From Roseibium limicola (GTDB taxonomy: Bacteria; Pseudomonadota; Alphaproteobacteria; Rhizobiales; Stappiaceae), in assembly GCF_017313085.1 (NCBI RefSeq), contig NZ_JAFLNF010000005.1, positions 248,001 to 312,000 on the forward strand: a DNA stretch of 64,000 nt, in the 5' to 3' direction. The first letter of the stretch is position 1. Each line of letters begins with the position of its first letter. Shown here in pieces: positions 28,634 through 37,246 of the stretch. Under the pieces are notes generated by a model. The model saw nothing but the letters and a program-made list of their open reading frames with translations. It made no database searches and was not told the DNA's origin. Position numbers and translations under genes: made by a program.

Positions 28634-31600
28634 GTGGATATCGCCCGTTATTCGATCGAGAAGCCGGTCAACACCTGGATGATTGTGTTGATCGCCTTGC
28701 TCGGCGGCCTTTGGGGGTTGATGACGGTTGGCCGTCTGGAAGACCCTGCCTTTACCATCAAGACCGCTCAGGTCGTCACCGCTTATCCCGGCGCAACCGC
28801 CGAGGAAGTGGAACTTGAGGTGACTGAAAAGCTGGAAGCTGCCATTCAGCAGATGCCCCAGCTCGACAAATTGAAATCCGTCTCCCAGCCCGGGCTGTCC
28901 CGCATCGAGGTGGAGATCAAGGACACCTATGACGGCAGCGAATTGCCTCAGGTGTGGGATGAACTGCGTCGCAAGGTCAACGACGAAGTTGGAAACTTGC
29001 CGAGCGGCGCACAGTCACCGGCGGTCTATGACAGCTTCGGCGACGTCTTCGGCCTGTATTACGCATTCACGGCGGAGGGCTATACTCGACGTGAAATCCG
29101 AGAAACACTGAAGCAGGTCCGTCGCGAGCTTCTGACAGTTGATGGGGTTGCGAAGGTCGAGGTGGCCGGTGCGCCTGAGGACCGTATTTTCCTGAATGTC
29201 TCTCAGGAAAAAATGGCCAATCTCGGCATTTCCATGTCAGACATTACCAGTGTTCTGGAAGCCGAAAACGCCATTCAGACCAACGGATCCGCGCTGTCAG
29301 GCGACAAGCGTATTCAGTTGATGACTGCATCGGCCTTTGACGCCTACGACAAGATCAACGATCTGGTAGTCGGGCGGCCGGGGTCTACGGCGATGATCCA
29401 CTTGTCGGATATCGCGACGCTGGAGGTTCTGCCGCCGGATGTGCCGGACGTGGTGATCCGCCACAACGGCGTGCGCGCCGCAACCGTCGGCGTGTCGCAG
29501 CTTGATGGCGCCAACATCGTTGATGTGGGGACTGCGGTTCAAGCCAAGATTGATGACATTCAGACCCAGCTGCCCATCGGCATGGTGATGCAGCCGATCT
29601 ATGAACAGAACGTCGTGGTGGATGAGGCGGTGAATGGCTTCATCGTCAATCTGGCCGCATCCGTTGCCATTGTCATCGGAGTCTTGTGCCTGTTCATGGG
29701 CTGGCGAGCCAGTCTGGTGGTTGGCGGGGTTCTGCTGCTGACCGTGATGGCGACCGTGCTGTTCATGCGGATTTTCGGCCTCGAGATGGAGCGTATTTCG
29801 CTCGGCGCGCTGATCATCGCCATGGGCATGCTGGTGGATAACGCCATCGTGGTCGCCGAAGGCATGATGATCAACATGCAGCGTGGCGACAAAGCCATTC
29901 CTGCGGCGAGCAAGGTGGTCGGGCAGACCATGTGGCCGCTGCTTGGCGCGACGATCATCGGCATAATGGCATTTTCCGGCATCGGCTTGTCGCCGGATGC
30001 GACCGGTGAATTCCTGTTCTCGCTGTTTGCGGTGATCGGTATTTCGCTGCTGCTGTCCTGGGTGTTCGCCGTCACGGTGACGCCGCTCTTTGGCAAGTAC
30101 TTCTTCCGCAGTGGAGCCGGTGGAGACGATCACGACCCCTACAAGGGCGTCATCTATACGTTCTACCGCAAGTTCCTGGTGGCAGCCCTTCATGCACGTC
30201 TGCTCACCGTTCTGGCGCTGATCGGTGTCACGGCAGGGTGTTTCGTGGCGTTCGGCAGCGTCAAACAGGCGTTCTTCCCCGACAGCAACACACCTCTGTT
30301 CTACGTGCATTATTGGGCACCTCAAGGAACCGATATCCGTTCAACCGCGCGGGATATGAAGGAAATCGGCGACATCGTACTTGCCGACGACCGGGTTGCC
30401 TCCGTGACAAGTTATGCAGGCAGCGGTGCGACCCGCTTCATGCTGACTTATGGCCCTGAAGACGCGAACAAGGCCTATGGTCATCTGATCATTCGCACCA
30501 AATCTCTGGAGGTGATCGACCAGCTTGCTCTGGATCTTCGTGAAAAGATCCGCGTCGACTATCCTGATGTCCAGGTGTTCACCAAGCGTCTGGTCTTCGG
30601 TCCGGGTGGGGGTGCCAAGATCGAGGCACGGTTCTCCGGTCCTGATGCCGATATCCTGCGTCAGCTTGCGTCTCAGGCCGAAGCGGTGCTGCGGGATCCG
30701 GAAAATCGTCTGAATGACATCCGGACCGACTGGCGTCAGCGTGAGCTGGTGTTGCGTCCGCTGTTTGATGAAGACCGCGCCCGGATTGCCGGTATCACCC
30801 GTCAGGATCTGTCGTCGTCGCTCAAGTTTGCAACGACAGGCGTTCAGGTCGGGACCTTCCGGGATGGGGACGAGAATATTCCGATAATCGCCCGTAAGGC
30901 GCGAGCGGAAGGTCTGGACGCGACCAGGACGCTTCTCGACAACCTCGTCTATTCCAGTTCGCAGAACCGATATGTCCCGGTTGAGCAGGTCGTTCGCGAC
31001 TTCTCGATGGAGCCACAGGATACTCTGATCCATCGGCGCAACCGGGTGCGCACCCTGACCGTGGCGGCAGAAGTCACCGGGGGCGAAACGGCGGACGCCG
31101 CGCTGAAGCGGGTGCGCGTTCAAGTCGAGGCCATCAAGCTTCCACATGGTTATCATCTGGAGTGGGGTGGCGAGTTTGAAAGCACCAATGACGCCCAGGC
31201 CTCTCTGGGGGCCCAGCTGCCGCTTGGCTTCCTGGTGATGCTGATCATCTCGATCGTGCTTTTCGGCTCGGTTCGGGAACCGCTGATCATCTGGATCATG
31301 GTGCCGATGGCCGTCAACGGCGTGGCGCTGGCTTTGCTGGGGACCGACACGGCCTTCGGCTTCATGTCGCTCCTCGGCTTCCTCGCTCTCACGGGGATGT
31401 TGATCAAGAACGCCATCGTTCTTCTGGAAGAGATCGATCTGCTGATCGAGGAGGGCATGGAGAAATACGAGGCGATCGTTCAGGCCGGGGTGTCGCGTAT
31501 GCGACCGGTGATGCTGGCGGCGATCACGACGATCCTTGGGATGTTCCCATTGCTTTCCGATGCCTTCTTCCAGGGCATGGCGGTGACCATCATGGGGGGA

Positions 31601-31717
31601 TTGGCCTTCGCAACGGTGCTGACGCTAATCGCCACGCCGGTGCTCTATGCCTTGTTCTACCGCGTTCGTCCGCCCAGGAAGGGCGACAACGTCAAAGCGG
31701 AGACGGCGCAGGCCTGA
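28634..31717 (+). CDS. RND multidrug efflux permease
   Basis: This 1027-residue proton-driven pump starts at GTG with the RND start DIARYSIEKPVNTWMIVLI. It has 12 membrane helices and two large periplasmic loops (porter domain SQPGLSRIEVEIKDTYDGSELPQVWDELRRKVND). The proton relay on TM4 reads MLVDNAIVVAEG, with Asp-Asn where AcrB has Asp-Asp. The TM10 lysine is kept in MLIKNAIVLLEE. Single-Asp forms occur in this RND branch. It is co-transcribed with the TetR and adaptor genes. The substrate is unknown. Confidence 0.93.
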   Translation: MDIARYSIEKPVNTWMIVLIALLGGLWGLMTVGRLEDPAFTIKTAQVVTAYPGATAEEVELEVTEKLEAAIQQMPQLDKLKSVSQPGLSRIEVEIKDTYDGSELPQVWDELRRKVNDEVGNLPSGAQSPAVYDSFGDVFGLYYAFTAEGYTRREIRETLKQVRRELLTVDGVAKVEVAGAPEDRIFLNVSQEKMANLGISMSDITSVLEAENAIQTNGSALSGDKRIQLMTASAFDAYDKINDLVVGRPGSTAMIHLSDIATLEVLPPDVPDVVIRHNGVRAATVGVSQLDGANIVDVGTAVQAKIDDIQTQLPIGMVMQPIYEQNVVVDEAVNGFIVNLAASVAIVIGVLCLFMGWRASLVVGGVLLLTVMATVLFMRIFGLEMERISLGALIIAMGMLVDNAIVVAEGMMINMQRGDKAIPAASKVVGQTMWPLLGATIIGIMAFSGIGLSPDATGEFLFSLFAVIGISLLLSWVFAVTVTPLFGKYFFRSGAGGDDHDPYKGVIYTFYRKFLVAALHARLLTVLALIGVTAGCFVAFGSVKQAFFPDSNTPLFYVHYWAPQGTDIRSTARDMKEIGDIVLADDRVASVTSYAGSGATRFMLTYGPEDANKAYGHLIIRTKSLEVIDQLALDLREKIRVDYPDVQVFTKRLVFGPGGGAKIEARFSGPDADILRQLASQAEAVLRDPENRLNDIRTDWRQRELVLRPLFDEDRARIAGITRQDLSSSLKFATTGVQVGTFRDGDENIPIIARKARAEGLDATRTLLDNLVYSSSQNRYVPVEQVVRDFSMEPQDTLIHRRNRVRTLTVAAEVTGGETADAALKRVRVQVEAIKLPHGYHLEWGGEFESTNDAQASLGAQLPLGFLVMLIISIVLFGSVREPLIIWIMVPMAVNGVALALLGTDTAFGFMSLLGFLALTGMLIKNAIVLLEEIDLLIEEGMEKYEAIVQAGVSRMRPVMLAAITTILGMFPLLSDAFFQGMAVTIMGGLAFATVLTLIATPVLYALFYRVRPPRKGDNVKAETAQA

Positions 31718-31740
31718 GCCAACTGAACGACTGAAGTGCG

Positions 31741-31772
31741 AAAGGGGCGGGGAGTTTTCTCCGCCTCTTTTT
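31741..31772 (+). terminator. Probable terminator after the RND operon
   Basis: A GC-rich stem (ggggcggggag / ctccgcctc, with a 2-nt bulge) and a TTTT loop run into a T tract, 24 bp after the permease stop. Confidence 0.65.
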
Positions 31773-31904
31773 TACGTTTTCTTTCTGCTAAAATGCGGCT
31801 TTAGCGCCAAGTTACGTTTTTCTGCGTATCGGCTGAAACTAAATGACGCCCGCCTGCGTAGCTTCTTCTGTTCAACAACACCGCGATCTTCGCAGGAGTG
31901 ACAG

Positions 31905-32324
31905 ATGAATAATTTGATTAAAGCAGGTCTCACCGCTACCGCCGTTCTCTTTGCCGGCAATGCCTTTGCCGAGAGCCATGGCATGCACGGGGTCAAGGGA
32001 TCTGACCAGGACGTGTCCGGCGGCACGGTAACCGCGGAAGAAATCATGGCACCTGCCAACGGCTGGCTGGTCGTTCACCGCACGGACGCAGACATGAAGC
32101 CTGGCCCGGTTGTCGGTTACGCGCCGCTGAAAAAGGGCGAGAACACAGATGTGGCAGCCATTCTGACCGAGCCGGTCAAATCCGGCGAGATGCTGATGCT
32201 CATGCTGCACGGTGAAGAGGGCGGCATGAAAACCGGCGCTTTTGAGTACACGCTGGGCGCCAAGGAAGACGGCCCGGTCAAGGTTGACGGCAAGCTGGTG
32301 ATGTCTGTCATCACTGCTGAATAA
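31905..32324 (+). CDS. Small secreted DUF7282-like protein
   Basis: The 139-residue protein has a signal peptide ending in AFA and a mature beta-sandwich-like region. Its motifs DQDVSGGTVTAEEIMAPANG, GWLVVHRT, PGPVVGYAPLKKGENTDV and MLMLHGEEGGMKTGAFEY match the repeating pattern of DUF7282 (hydrophobic strands with VVH and LH.D/E motifs). The N-terminal mature part is rich in His and Met (ESHGMHG), which might bind metal; that is inference. It stands alone with its own strong terminator. The role is unknown. Confidence 0.7.
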   Translation: MNNLIKAGLTATAVLFAGNAFAESHGMHGVKGSDQDVSGGTVTAEEIMAPANGWLVVHRTDADMKPGPVVGYAPLKKGENTDVAAILTEPVKSGEMLMLMLHGEEGGMKTGAFEYTLGAKEDGPVKVDGKLVMSVITAE

Positions 32325-32343
32325 GCACTTTGCATTTGCATCG

Positions 32344-32373
32344 AAAAAGGCGGCCATGGGGCCGCCTTTTTTG
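32344..32373 (+). terminator. Rho-independent terminator (DUF7282 gene; may also serve allA)
   Basis: Stem aaaaaggcggcc / ggccgcctttttt with a 4-nt loop ends in T6. It lies between the converging DUF7282 and allA stops and has A/T runs on both sides, so it can work in both directions. Confidence 0.9.
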
Positions 32374-32375
32374 GT

Positions 32376-32870
32376 TTAACCGCTGATGACGTCGTAGGGG
32401 ATGTCAAGCCAGTGTTCCTCCAGGTTGTCGCCGTCGCCGATGCGGTCGACCACGGCAAACAGGCCCGGATCGCTGAGCGGCGTCAGAACCCCATGCCAGA
32501 CATTGCGGGCAAAGTTGATGCCTTGGCCCAGCTCGGTCAAGAATGCGCGTGGGCGACCCGGCTTGCCACCATCGTCCGGCGCTGCGATCACCAGAAATGG
32601 TTGATGGGTCATCGGTAGAAACGCCTGAGATCCCAGGGGATGCCGTTCCAGCATTTCCAGCCGGTAAGGCAGCTGGCGTTTTTGCGACCGGAAGATTGAA
32701 ATCCCGGCCCGCGCCCCGTCGCCGATGAAATCCAGCCCGGCCAGATCGTGATAGCGGCCGCAAAGACCCTGGTTGATCAGCTTGTCCGGTTCACCTGCGA
32801 CCTGCAGAACCTCGCCATAAGGTGCAAAGGCCTCGGCGGTCAGCGGCTCAGTCTTGATGCTCTGGCTCAT
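32376..32870 (-). CDS. allA: Ureidoglycolate lyase
   Basis: AllA splits ureidoglycolate to glyoxylate and urea at the end of allantoin degradation. The 164-residue protein starts at MSQSIKTEPLTAEAFAPYGEVL and shows family blocks INQGLCGRYHDLA, ISIFRSQKRQLPYRLEMLERHPLGSQAF, INFARNVWHGVLTPL and HWLDIPYD. The ATG at 32870 is 5 bp after the allE stop; a longer frame runs through allE and is not used. Together with allE it completes a ureide branch; allantoinase and allantoate hydrolase genes are not in this window. Confidence 0.92.
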   Translation of the reverse strand: MSQSIKTEPLTAEAFAPYGEVLQVAGEPDKLINQGLCGRYHDLAGLDFIGDGARAGISIFRSQKRQLPYRLEMLERHPLGSQAFLPMTHQPFLVIAAPDDGGKPGRPRAFLTELGQGINFARNVWHGVLTPLSDPGLFAVVDRIGDGDNLEEHWLDIPYDVISG

Positions 32871-32875
32871 GATCT

Positions 32876-33694
32876 TCAGCCCAGCTTCATGTGGCGGTTG
32901 ACGTCCTTGTAAAGCAGGTAGCGGAAGTCGCCCGGACCACCAGCGTAGCAGGCCTGCGGACAGAAGGCGCGCAGCCACATGTAGTCGCCGGCTTCCACTT
33001 CCACCCAGTCCTGATTGAGCCGGTAAACCGCCTTGCCCTCCAGCACATACAGCCCGTGCTCCATCACGTGGGTTTCGGGGAAGGGAATGACACCGCCCGG
33101 CTTCAGCGTGACGATGGTGACATGCATGTCGTGGCGCAGGTCGGCAGGGTCAACGAAGCGCGTGGTCGCCCAGACGCCGTCCGTATCCGGCATCACCGTT
33201 GGGGCAATGGAATTTTCATTGAGGAAAAGCGGCTCCGGTGCGTCGAGCCCTTCGACAGCGTCATAGGCCTTGCGGACCCAATGGAACTTGACCGGTGCGT
33301 CGCTGGTGTTCTTCAGGGTCCAGTGGCTGCCGGCGGGCAGATAGGCATAACCACCGGGCTCCATCTCATGCGCCTGACCCTCGACGGTGACAGTCATTGT
33401 GCCGTCAACGACAAACAGTACGCCCTGGGCCTTCGGGTCGCCCTCGGGCTGGTCGCTGCCGCCGCCGGGTGCCACATCCATCACATAGTGGGAAAACGTT
33501 TCTGCAAAGCCGGAGAGCGGACGCGCAATGACCCAGAGGCGGGTCTCGTTCCAGAACGGCAGGAAGCTGGTGGTGATGTCGCTCAATGTGCCTTTCGGGA
33601 TCACCGCATAGGCCTCGGTGAACATGGCCCGGTCGGTCAGAAGCTGTGTCTGGGGCGGAAGGCCGCCTTTCGGCGCATAATATGTGCCCGCCAT
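32876..33694 (-). CDS. allE: (S)-ureidoglycine aminohydrolase
   Basis: This Mn2+-dependent bicupin (YlbA/UGlyAH) removes ammonia from (S)-ureidoglycine to give ureidoglycolate, the substrate of AllA. The 272-residue protein begins with YYAPKGGLPPQTQLLTDRAMFTEAYAVIPKG. The C-terminal cupin carries metal ligands in FPETHVMEHGLYVLEGKAVYRL and the end motif FCPQACYAGG. Length and motifs agree with the E. coli enzyme. It is the first gene of an allE-allA operon. Confidence 0.92.
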   Translation of the reverse strand: MAGTYYAPKGGLPPQTQLLTDRAMFTEAYAVIPKGTLSDITTSFLPFWNETRLWVIARPLSGFAETFSHYVMDVAPGGGSDQPEGDPKAQGVLFVVDGTMTVTVEGQAHEMEPGGYAYLPAGSHWTLKNTSDAPVKFHWVRKAYDAVEGLDAPEPLFLNENSIAPTVMPDTDGVWATTRFVDPADLRHDMHVTIVTLKPGGVIPFPETHVMEHGLYVLEGKAVYRLNQDWVEVEAGDYMWLRAFCPQACYAGGPGDFRYLLYKDVNRHMKLG

Positions 33695-33914
33695 TGTGTG
33701 TCCTTGTCATTCGCGTGAAGGGGGGAGGTGAGGGCCATGCGTGGCCTGATCCCGATTGGATGGTGTGACGCTTAAGGTAGCGAGGAGCAGGGGGCGGCTT
33801 CAAGCGAATTCATAAGGGTCAGGGGGCACAGGTGTATTTCTGGCAACTGGCCACGTCGGCCTTGATGTGGTCTTCTGGGAGGCTCGACGGCAGAGCCATC
33901 TGGAGGAGGAAGCC

Positions 33915-34232
33915 ATGCCTGAAATTTCCGATCAAGCCACCTGTCAGACGGTGGTCACGACGTTCGAGGTGACACCGGGCACCTGCTACGACCTGCTGGA
34001 AGAGCTGAAGGACGCCTACGCCAGCTTCATCTCCAGCCAGCCGGGGTTCATCGGCGCCGGACTGCATGTGAACGACGCCCAGACCCGTATCGCCAATTAC
34101 TCGCAATGGCAGCGGCGGGAGGATTTTCTCGCCATGCTGCGCTCCGATCCGATGCGCGAACGCAACCGCCGCCTGTCGGCCCTGTGCAAGCATTTCGAGC
34201 CGGTGATGTACGACGTCATCAAGGTGTTTTGA
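33915..34232 (+). CDS. Antibiotic-biosynthesis-monooxygenase (ABM) fold protein
   Basis: A strong ribosome site (GGAGGAGGA) precedes the ATG at 33915 and gives a 105-residue ferredoxin-like ABM domain. Typical elements are VVTTFEVTPGTCYDLLEELKDAYASFISSQPGFIGAGLHVND, then IANYSQWQRREDFLAML. ABM proteins oxidise aromatic rings, degrade haem or act as non-enzymatic binders; the conserved Trp in YSQWQ is the main diagnostic. There is no partner nearby, and the reaction is unknown. Confidence 0.72.
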   Translation: MPEISDQATCQTVVTTFEVTPGTCYDLLEELKDAYASFISSQPGFIGAGLHVNDAQTRIANYSQWQRREDFLAMLRSDPMRERNRRLSALCKHFEPVMYDVIKVF

Positions 34233-34253
34233 GGCAGAGAATTTTCGTTTTGC

Positions 34254-35207
34254 CTAGCCCGTGACGCCAAGGCCCCAGAGCAGCAGGCTGATCGTGATGA
34301 ACGACAGGGCCGTACTGAGCGCCAGGGCGACGCCTGGCTCTTCGCCGGCGTTGTAGATCAGCGCCAGGATCGGGATCAGCGACATCGTCGGCATGCCGGC
34401 TGAAAGGATCAACGCCGTCAGCATGTCGGGGGCAACCGTTATCAGCCCGCTGTTGACGAGGCTGAAAGCCACCACTGCCATGATGACCGGCATGATCAGC
34501 AGCTTGCCGGCGACAATGGTGATGACCTTGACGTTGATCGATCTGAGCGACAAGTTGCCCAGTGAACCGCCGATGACGATCAGCGAGACCGCCGCACTGG
34601 AGCTGGCCAGAAGGTCGGCCGATTGCGCCAGCGGCCCCGGCAGATGCAGCCCGCTGAGCGAGAACAGGATGCCCGTTGCCATCGCCCAGATAATCGGGTT
34701 GGCCGCCAGCCGCTTGCCGATCTGCAGCGCCAGCCGCCGACCGGTCAGATGGGCGTTCTGGGCCCGCTCTGCCAGCATCAGCACCAGCGGCAGCATCATC
34801 AGCGTTTCCACCACCATGTTGTGGGCCAGCACCAGCGGCGCGATGGCGGGCATGGCAATGTGCAGGATGGGATAGCCGACAAAGCCGCTGTTGGCGCAGG
34901 ACATGCCAAGCCCCTGAAACGTGCTCTCCATCCCGGTCATGCCAAGCACCTTGCGCGAAATCAGATACGCCCCGAACAGCGTGATCATCGAGCCAGCCGC
35001 AAAGGCGATCAGGTAGCCGGGCTGAAAGATCTCGGCGATCGGGCTGGAGTTCAGCGCGTTGAAGATCAGACAGGGCAGGGCAATGTTGACCACATAAGCG
35101 CCCAGAACCCGCATGCCCGACGCATCAAAAATCCCCCGCCAGACAACAAACCGCCCAACCGCAATCAGCAGGAAGATGACGGAGGTGATGGACAGAACGT
35201 CAAGCAC
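34254..35207 (-). CDS. AEC-family (auxin efflux carrier) transporter
   Basis: This 317-residue inner-membrane protein has about ten helices in two inverted five-helix halves. Family motifs include VNIALPCLIFNALNSS in the first half and an LSAGMPTMSLIPILALIYN segment in the second, with an unwound-helix proline-glycine region. Bacterial AEC proteins transport dicarboxylates such as malate or malonate. The substrate here is unknown. It is convergent with the ABM gene (21 bp). Confidence 0.87.
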   Translation of the reverse strand: MLDVLSITSVIFLLIAVGRFVVWRGIFDASGMRVLGAYVVNIALPCLIFNALNSSPIAEIFQPGYLIAFAAGSMITLFGAYLISRKVLGMTGMESTFQGLGMSCANSGFVGYPILHIAMPAIAPLVLAHNMVVETLMMLPLVLMLAERAQNAHLTGRRLALQIGKRLAANPIIWAMATGILFSLSGLHLPGPLAQSADLLASSSAAVSLIVIGGSLGNLSLRSINVKVITIVAGKLLIMPVIMAVVAFSLVNSGLITVAPDMLTALILSAGMPTMSLIPILALIYNAGEEPGVALALSTALSFITISLLLWGLGVTG

Positions 35208-35565
35208 GGGAAGGACACCGAAGGGCGTGAAGGAAGGACCCTAGCTATGAACGGTTGGGCGGAGAAAAAGCAAGGGGGGCTTATGGTTTTGTGTGTGGGA
35301 AGGGGAGGTTGTGGGCCAGGCTAGTCGTTCGATTATTTTAGCCTAGCTACTGAAAGCCGTCATTCATCGCAGAAGCAGTGACGAGACAGGTTGGGCGGAA
35401 AGTGCGAATTCGCTGCACTTTGCATGAACGGCAGCTCTGCGGACGAAACGGACATTCGCTGCGGCTCCGCCATTGACCGCTATTGGGTTGCCTGCGGTAG
35501 AGCGCCAAGAAACGATTGAATTCATCACGGAAAGTGGATGGCGCCCGTCTCCAATATGGAGCGGC
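35208..35565. other. 358-bp gene-free interval
   Basis: No credible gene is seen. The part 35380-35470 (tgcgaattcgctgcactttg, then tgcatgaacggcagctctgc, then ggacgaaacggacattcgct) has the look of dispersed intergenic relic sequence often found in marine alphaproteobacteria. Short frames through it have no coding character. Confidence 0.35.
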
Positions 35566-36126
35566 TCAATCTGTACCGATTTTTTGTTTGAGCCTATCCA
35601 ATACACTTTTGGATATGCCAAGCCATTCGAATGCTTCAGCGCGAGAAACGGATACATCGGAACCGTGAACAACCAAGTTTCTTATCTGACGTAGTTTTTG
35701 GATGAGCATCTCTAGCTCAGCGTTTATTGTGCCATTCTCGCGAAGGTACTTGACCGCTTTACCAAAAATGAAGCGGCCTTCATTCTTTTTAAGGCCAGAT
35801 ACTGATCCATAGTGGGAGACGATAACGTTTTCGATTTCTTGCCAAGACCTAATGAACGCAAGCTCGGGCGCGTTTTCCAGACCGTCTATGGTAGCTCTGT
35901 CAAAGCTAGATGAAGGATACACAATCGTGACCCCGGCATCTGTAGCTTCTGCCTTGAGTTCAGAAAATTCCCTTTCGAGGTCCAATTCTACGCCCATGTA
36001 TTTTGCGTTCGTCACACGTTGCAGAAACTTCGAGATTTCTGATTTGAAACTTAGTGCGACAACGATCGCGGCGACTGGCCATGCGAGATGGCCGATAATC
36101 TCCGTTAGAAGTTCCAAAAGCTCCAT
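35566..36126 (-). CDS. Membrane-anchored HEPN-like protein of unknown function
   Basis: This 186-residue protein has an N-terminal membrane helix (HLAWPVAAIVVALSF, residues 13-27), a charged coiled region (KYMGVELDLEREFSELKAEA), and a helical C-terminal domain. The C-terminal segment LRQIRNLVVHGSDV contains R149-N-x-x-x-H154, the Rx4H form of the HEPN catalytic motif found in RNases of defence and toxin systems and in DUF4145-type proteins. Codon and base composition are clearly more A+T rich than the neighbours, suggesting transfer. It is flanked by gene-poor DNA. Function is not assigned. Confidence 0.6.
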   Translation of the reverse strand: MELLELLTEIIGHLAWPVAAIVVALSFKSEISKFLQRVTNAKYMGVELDLEREFSELKAEATDAGVTIVYPSSSFDRATIDGLENAPELAFIRSWQEIENVIVSHYGSVSGLKKNEGRFIFGKAVKYLRENGTINAELEMLIQKLRQIRNLVVHGSDVSVSRAEAFEWLGISKSVLDRLKQKIGTD

Positions 36127-36403
36127 TTCACTGTCTCCGCATACGAAGCACTTTCCGATTAGGTGTTAGGTTGGAAAATGTACGCAAATTCTTCAACCTA
36201 CAAAGTGAACGCTAAAACGTACCAAATTACTGTGTGCCTAGGAATTTTTGAACACGCTTGTACAAAAACTTAAGCGGTCATTCGCGGCACCGAGAGCAAA
36301 CGACAGCTTTGGACCGAAATTTACCAATGGCCCTGGCAAGGTGACCGTCAGTTTTGCCTAGCCATGTGTGAAACCCGCCAGTCCCCTCCTATCCTCAACG
36401 CCC
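36127..36403. other. A+T-rich gene-free interval
   Basis: This stretch upstream of the HEPN-like gene probably holds its promoter. It is A+T rich, in contrast with the surrounding chromosome, and I see no gene in it. Confidence 0.4.
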
Positions 36404-36526
36404 TCACAACCCCAGCATCTCCCGCGCTTGTTGCCACGTGGCGACCGGGCGCTTGTACTGCTCGCAGAGATCCGTCACCCGCTTGGTCTGAGCTGCATCG
36501 GAGACGGCTTCTGTCACGCCCGTCAT
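36404..36526 (-). pseudogene. Detached 3' end of a BKACE gene
   Basis: The frame encodes 40 residues ending KRVTDLCEQYKRPVATWQQA-REMLGL. The same tail in the intact gene at 37247 is ERVTDLCERYERPVATWQQA-REMLGV. The DNA from 36403 to 36481 matches 37246-37324 with about five mismatches in 79 bp; identity drops sharply further upstream. It begins 2 bp after the toxin stop codon. It is a second copy of the end of the BKACE gene, left by insertion or duplication. Confidence 0.8.
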
Positions 36527-36528
36527 TT

Positions 36529-36816
36529 TCAAAGCTGTTGCGTCAAATCTCGTTGCCCCTGCAGAACACGGACAATCTCAACGGTGTCCAGGGATTCCCG
36601 AAAGAAGATCAGATAACGGCCATGGCGAGCTGATCTCAGGCCCGCATGAATATCCTCGCGTAAGGGGAAGCTTTGTGGGCGGTCTGCGACCTGTCTCAGC
36701 CGAGCTTCGATTTCATTGATAAATGACAGGGCGCGGCCCGGATTGTCTCGGGCGATATAGTCGCCGATCTCTCGCAGGTCGTCTCGGGCTGCGGGCAGAA
36801 TGACGAGGCGCGGCAC
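36529..36816 (-). CDS. RelE/ParE-family toxin
   Basis: The 95-residue protein shows the ParE fold pattern: LVILPAARDDLREIGDYIARDNPGRALSFINEIEARL, then RSARHGRYLIFFRESLDTVEIVRVLQGQRDL. It starts at GTG, 3 bp after the antitoxin stop, so the pair is translationally coupled. ParE toxins poison gyrase, whereas RelE toxins cut mRNA on the ribosome. The sequence looks closer to ParE, but the target is not proven. Confidence 0.85.
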   Translation of the reverse strand: MPRLVILPAARDDLREIGDYIARDNPGRALSFINEIEARLRQVADRPQSFPLREDIHAGLRSARHGRYLIFFRESLDTVEIVRVLQGQRDLTQQL

Positions 36817-36819
36817 CGG

Positions 36820-37083
36820 TCAGCTTGTCTTGGCGTATCGCGCGCGCAGATCGGCGAAGACGTCATCGGCGGACAAGGGCGCGCCGCTTTCCAATCCGGC
36901 CTTGATCTCCTGTTTCAGGGTTTCTAGGTCTTCGATCCCGGCGCCCCGCTTCATGGCCCACTCCTGCAGGGCCTCGCTGATGACTTCATTGGCAGAGGCA
37001 TATTCACCGCCGTCCACGCTTTGGCGCAGGCGCTGTGCCAGATCAGCCGGAACGGTGATGATTATCTTTTCAACTGCAGACAT
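36820..37083 (-). CDS. ParD-like ribbon-helix-helix antitoxin
   Basis: From the ATG at 37083 (MSAVEKIIITVP) the protein has 87 residues. The N-terminal IIITVPADLAQRLRQSVDGGEYASANEVISEALQEW is a ribbon-helix-helix DNA-binding domain. The acidic C-terminal tail (PLSADDVFADLRARY) should wrap the toxin. A ribosome site AGAGG lies about 7 nt upstream. A further in-frame ATG at 37101 is possible but has weaker support. It should repress its own promoter. Confidence 0.85.
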   Translation of the reverse strand: MSAVEKIIITVPADLAQRLRQSVDGGEYASANEVISEALQEWAMKRGAGIEDLETLKQEIKAGLESGAPLSADDVFADLRARYAKTS

Positions 37084-37084
37084 G

Positions 37085-37115
37085 AGAGGACCTCTTGGCA
37101 TTTAGACCCAGTCTA
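37085..37115 (-). promoter_or_regulatory. Candidate autoregulatory operator of the toxin-antitoxin pair
   Basis: Two short inverted repeats lie just before the antitoxin start: agagg-a-cctct (37085-37095) and tagac-cca-gtcta (37103-37115). Paired small palindromes near the start are typical binding sites of RHH antitoxins. Confidence 0.45.
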
Positions 37116-37246
37116 TCACGCTTCTGAGGCTGTCGTGCCTTGAAAAACGGTGTGTTTGCCCCGCACCCTTTTCTCCCTCAAGGGGGAGCGGGGGGGGGCT
37201 TGGCTTCGGCTTTCGCGAAAATTCGGGGCTCAATCACCCCTCAAAC

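Noticed and set aside
29297-30325. 342-codon frame on the minus strand, rich in His and Gln
   Set aside because: It is antisense to the RND permease; the His/Gln richness is the usual complement of hydrophobic codons.
35364-35672. 102-codon frame on the minus strand beside the HEPN-like gene
   Set aside because: It overlaps the end of the HEPN-like gene in another frame and then runs through gene-free relic sequence without coding character.
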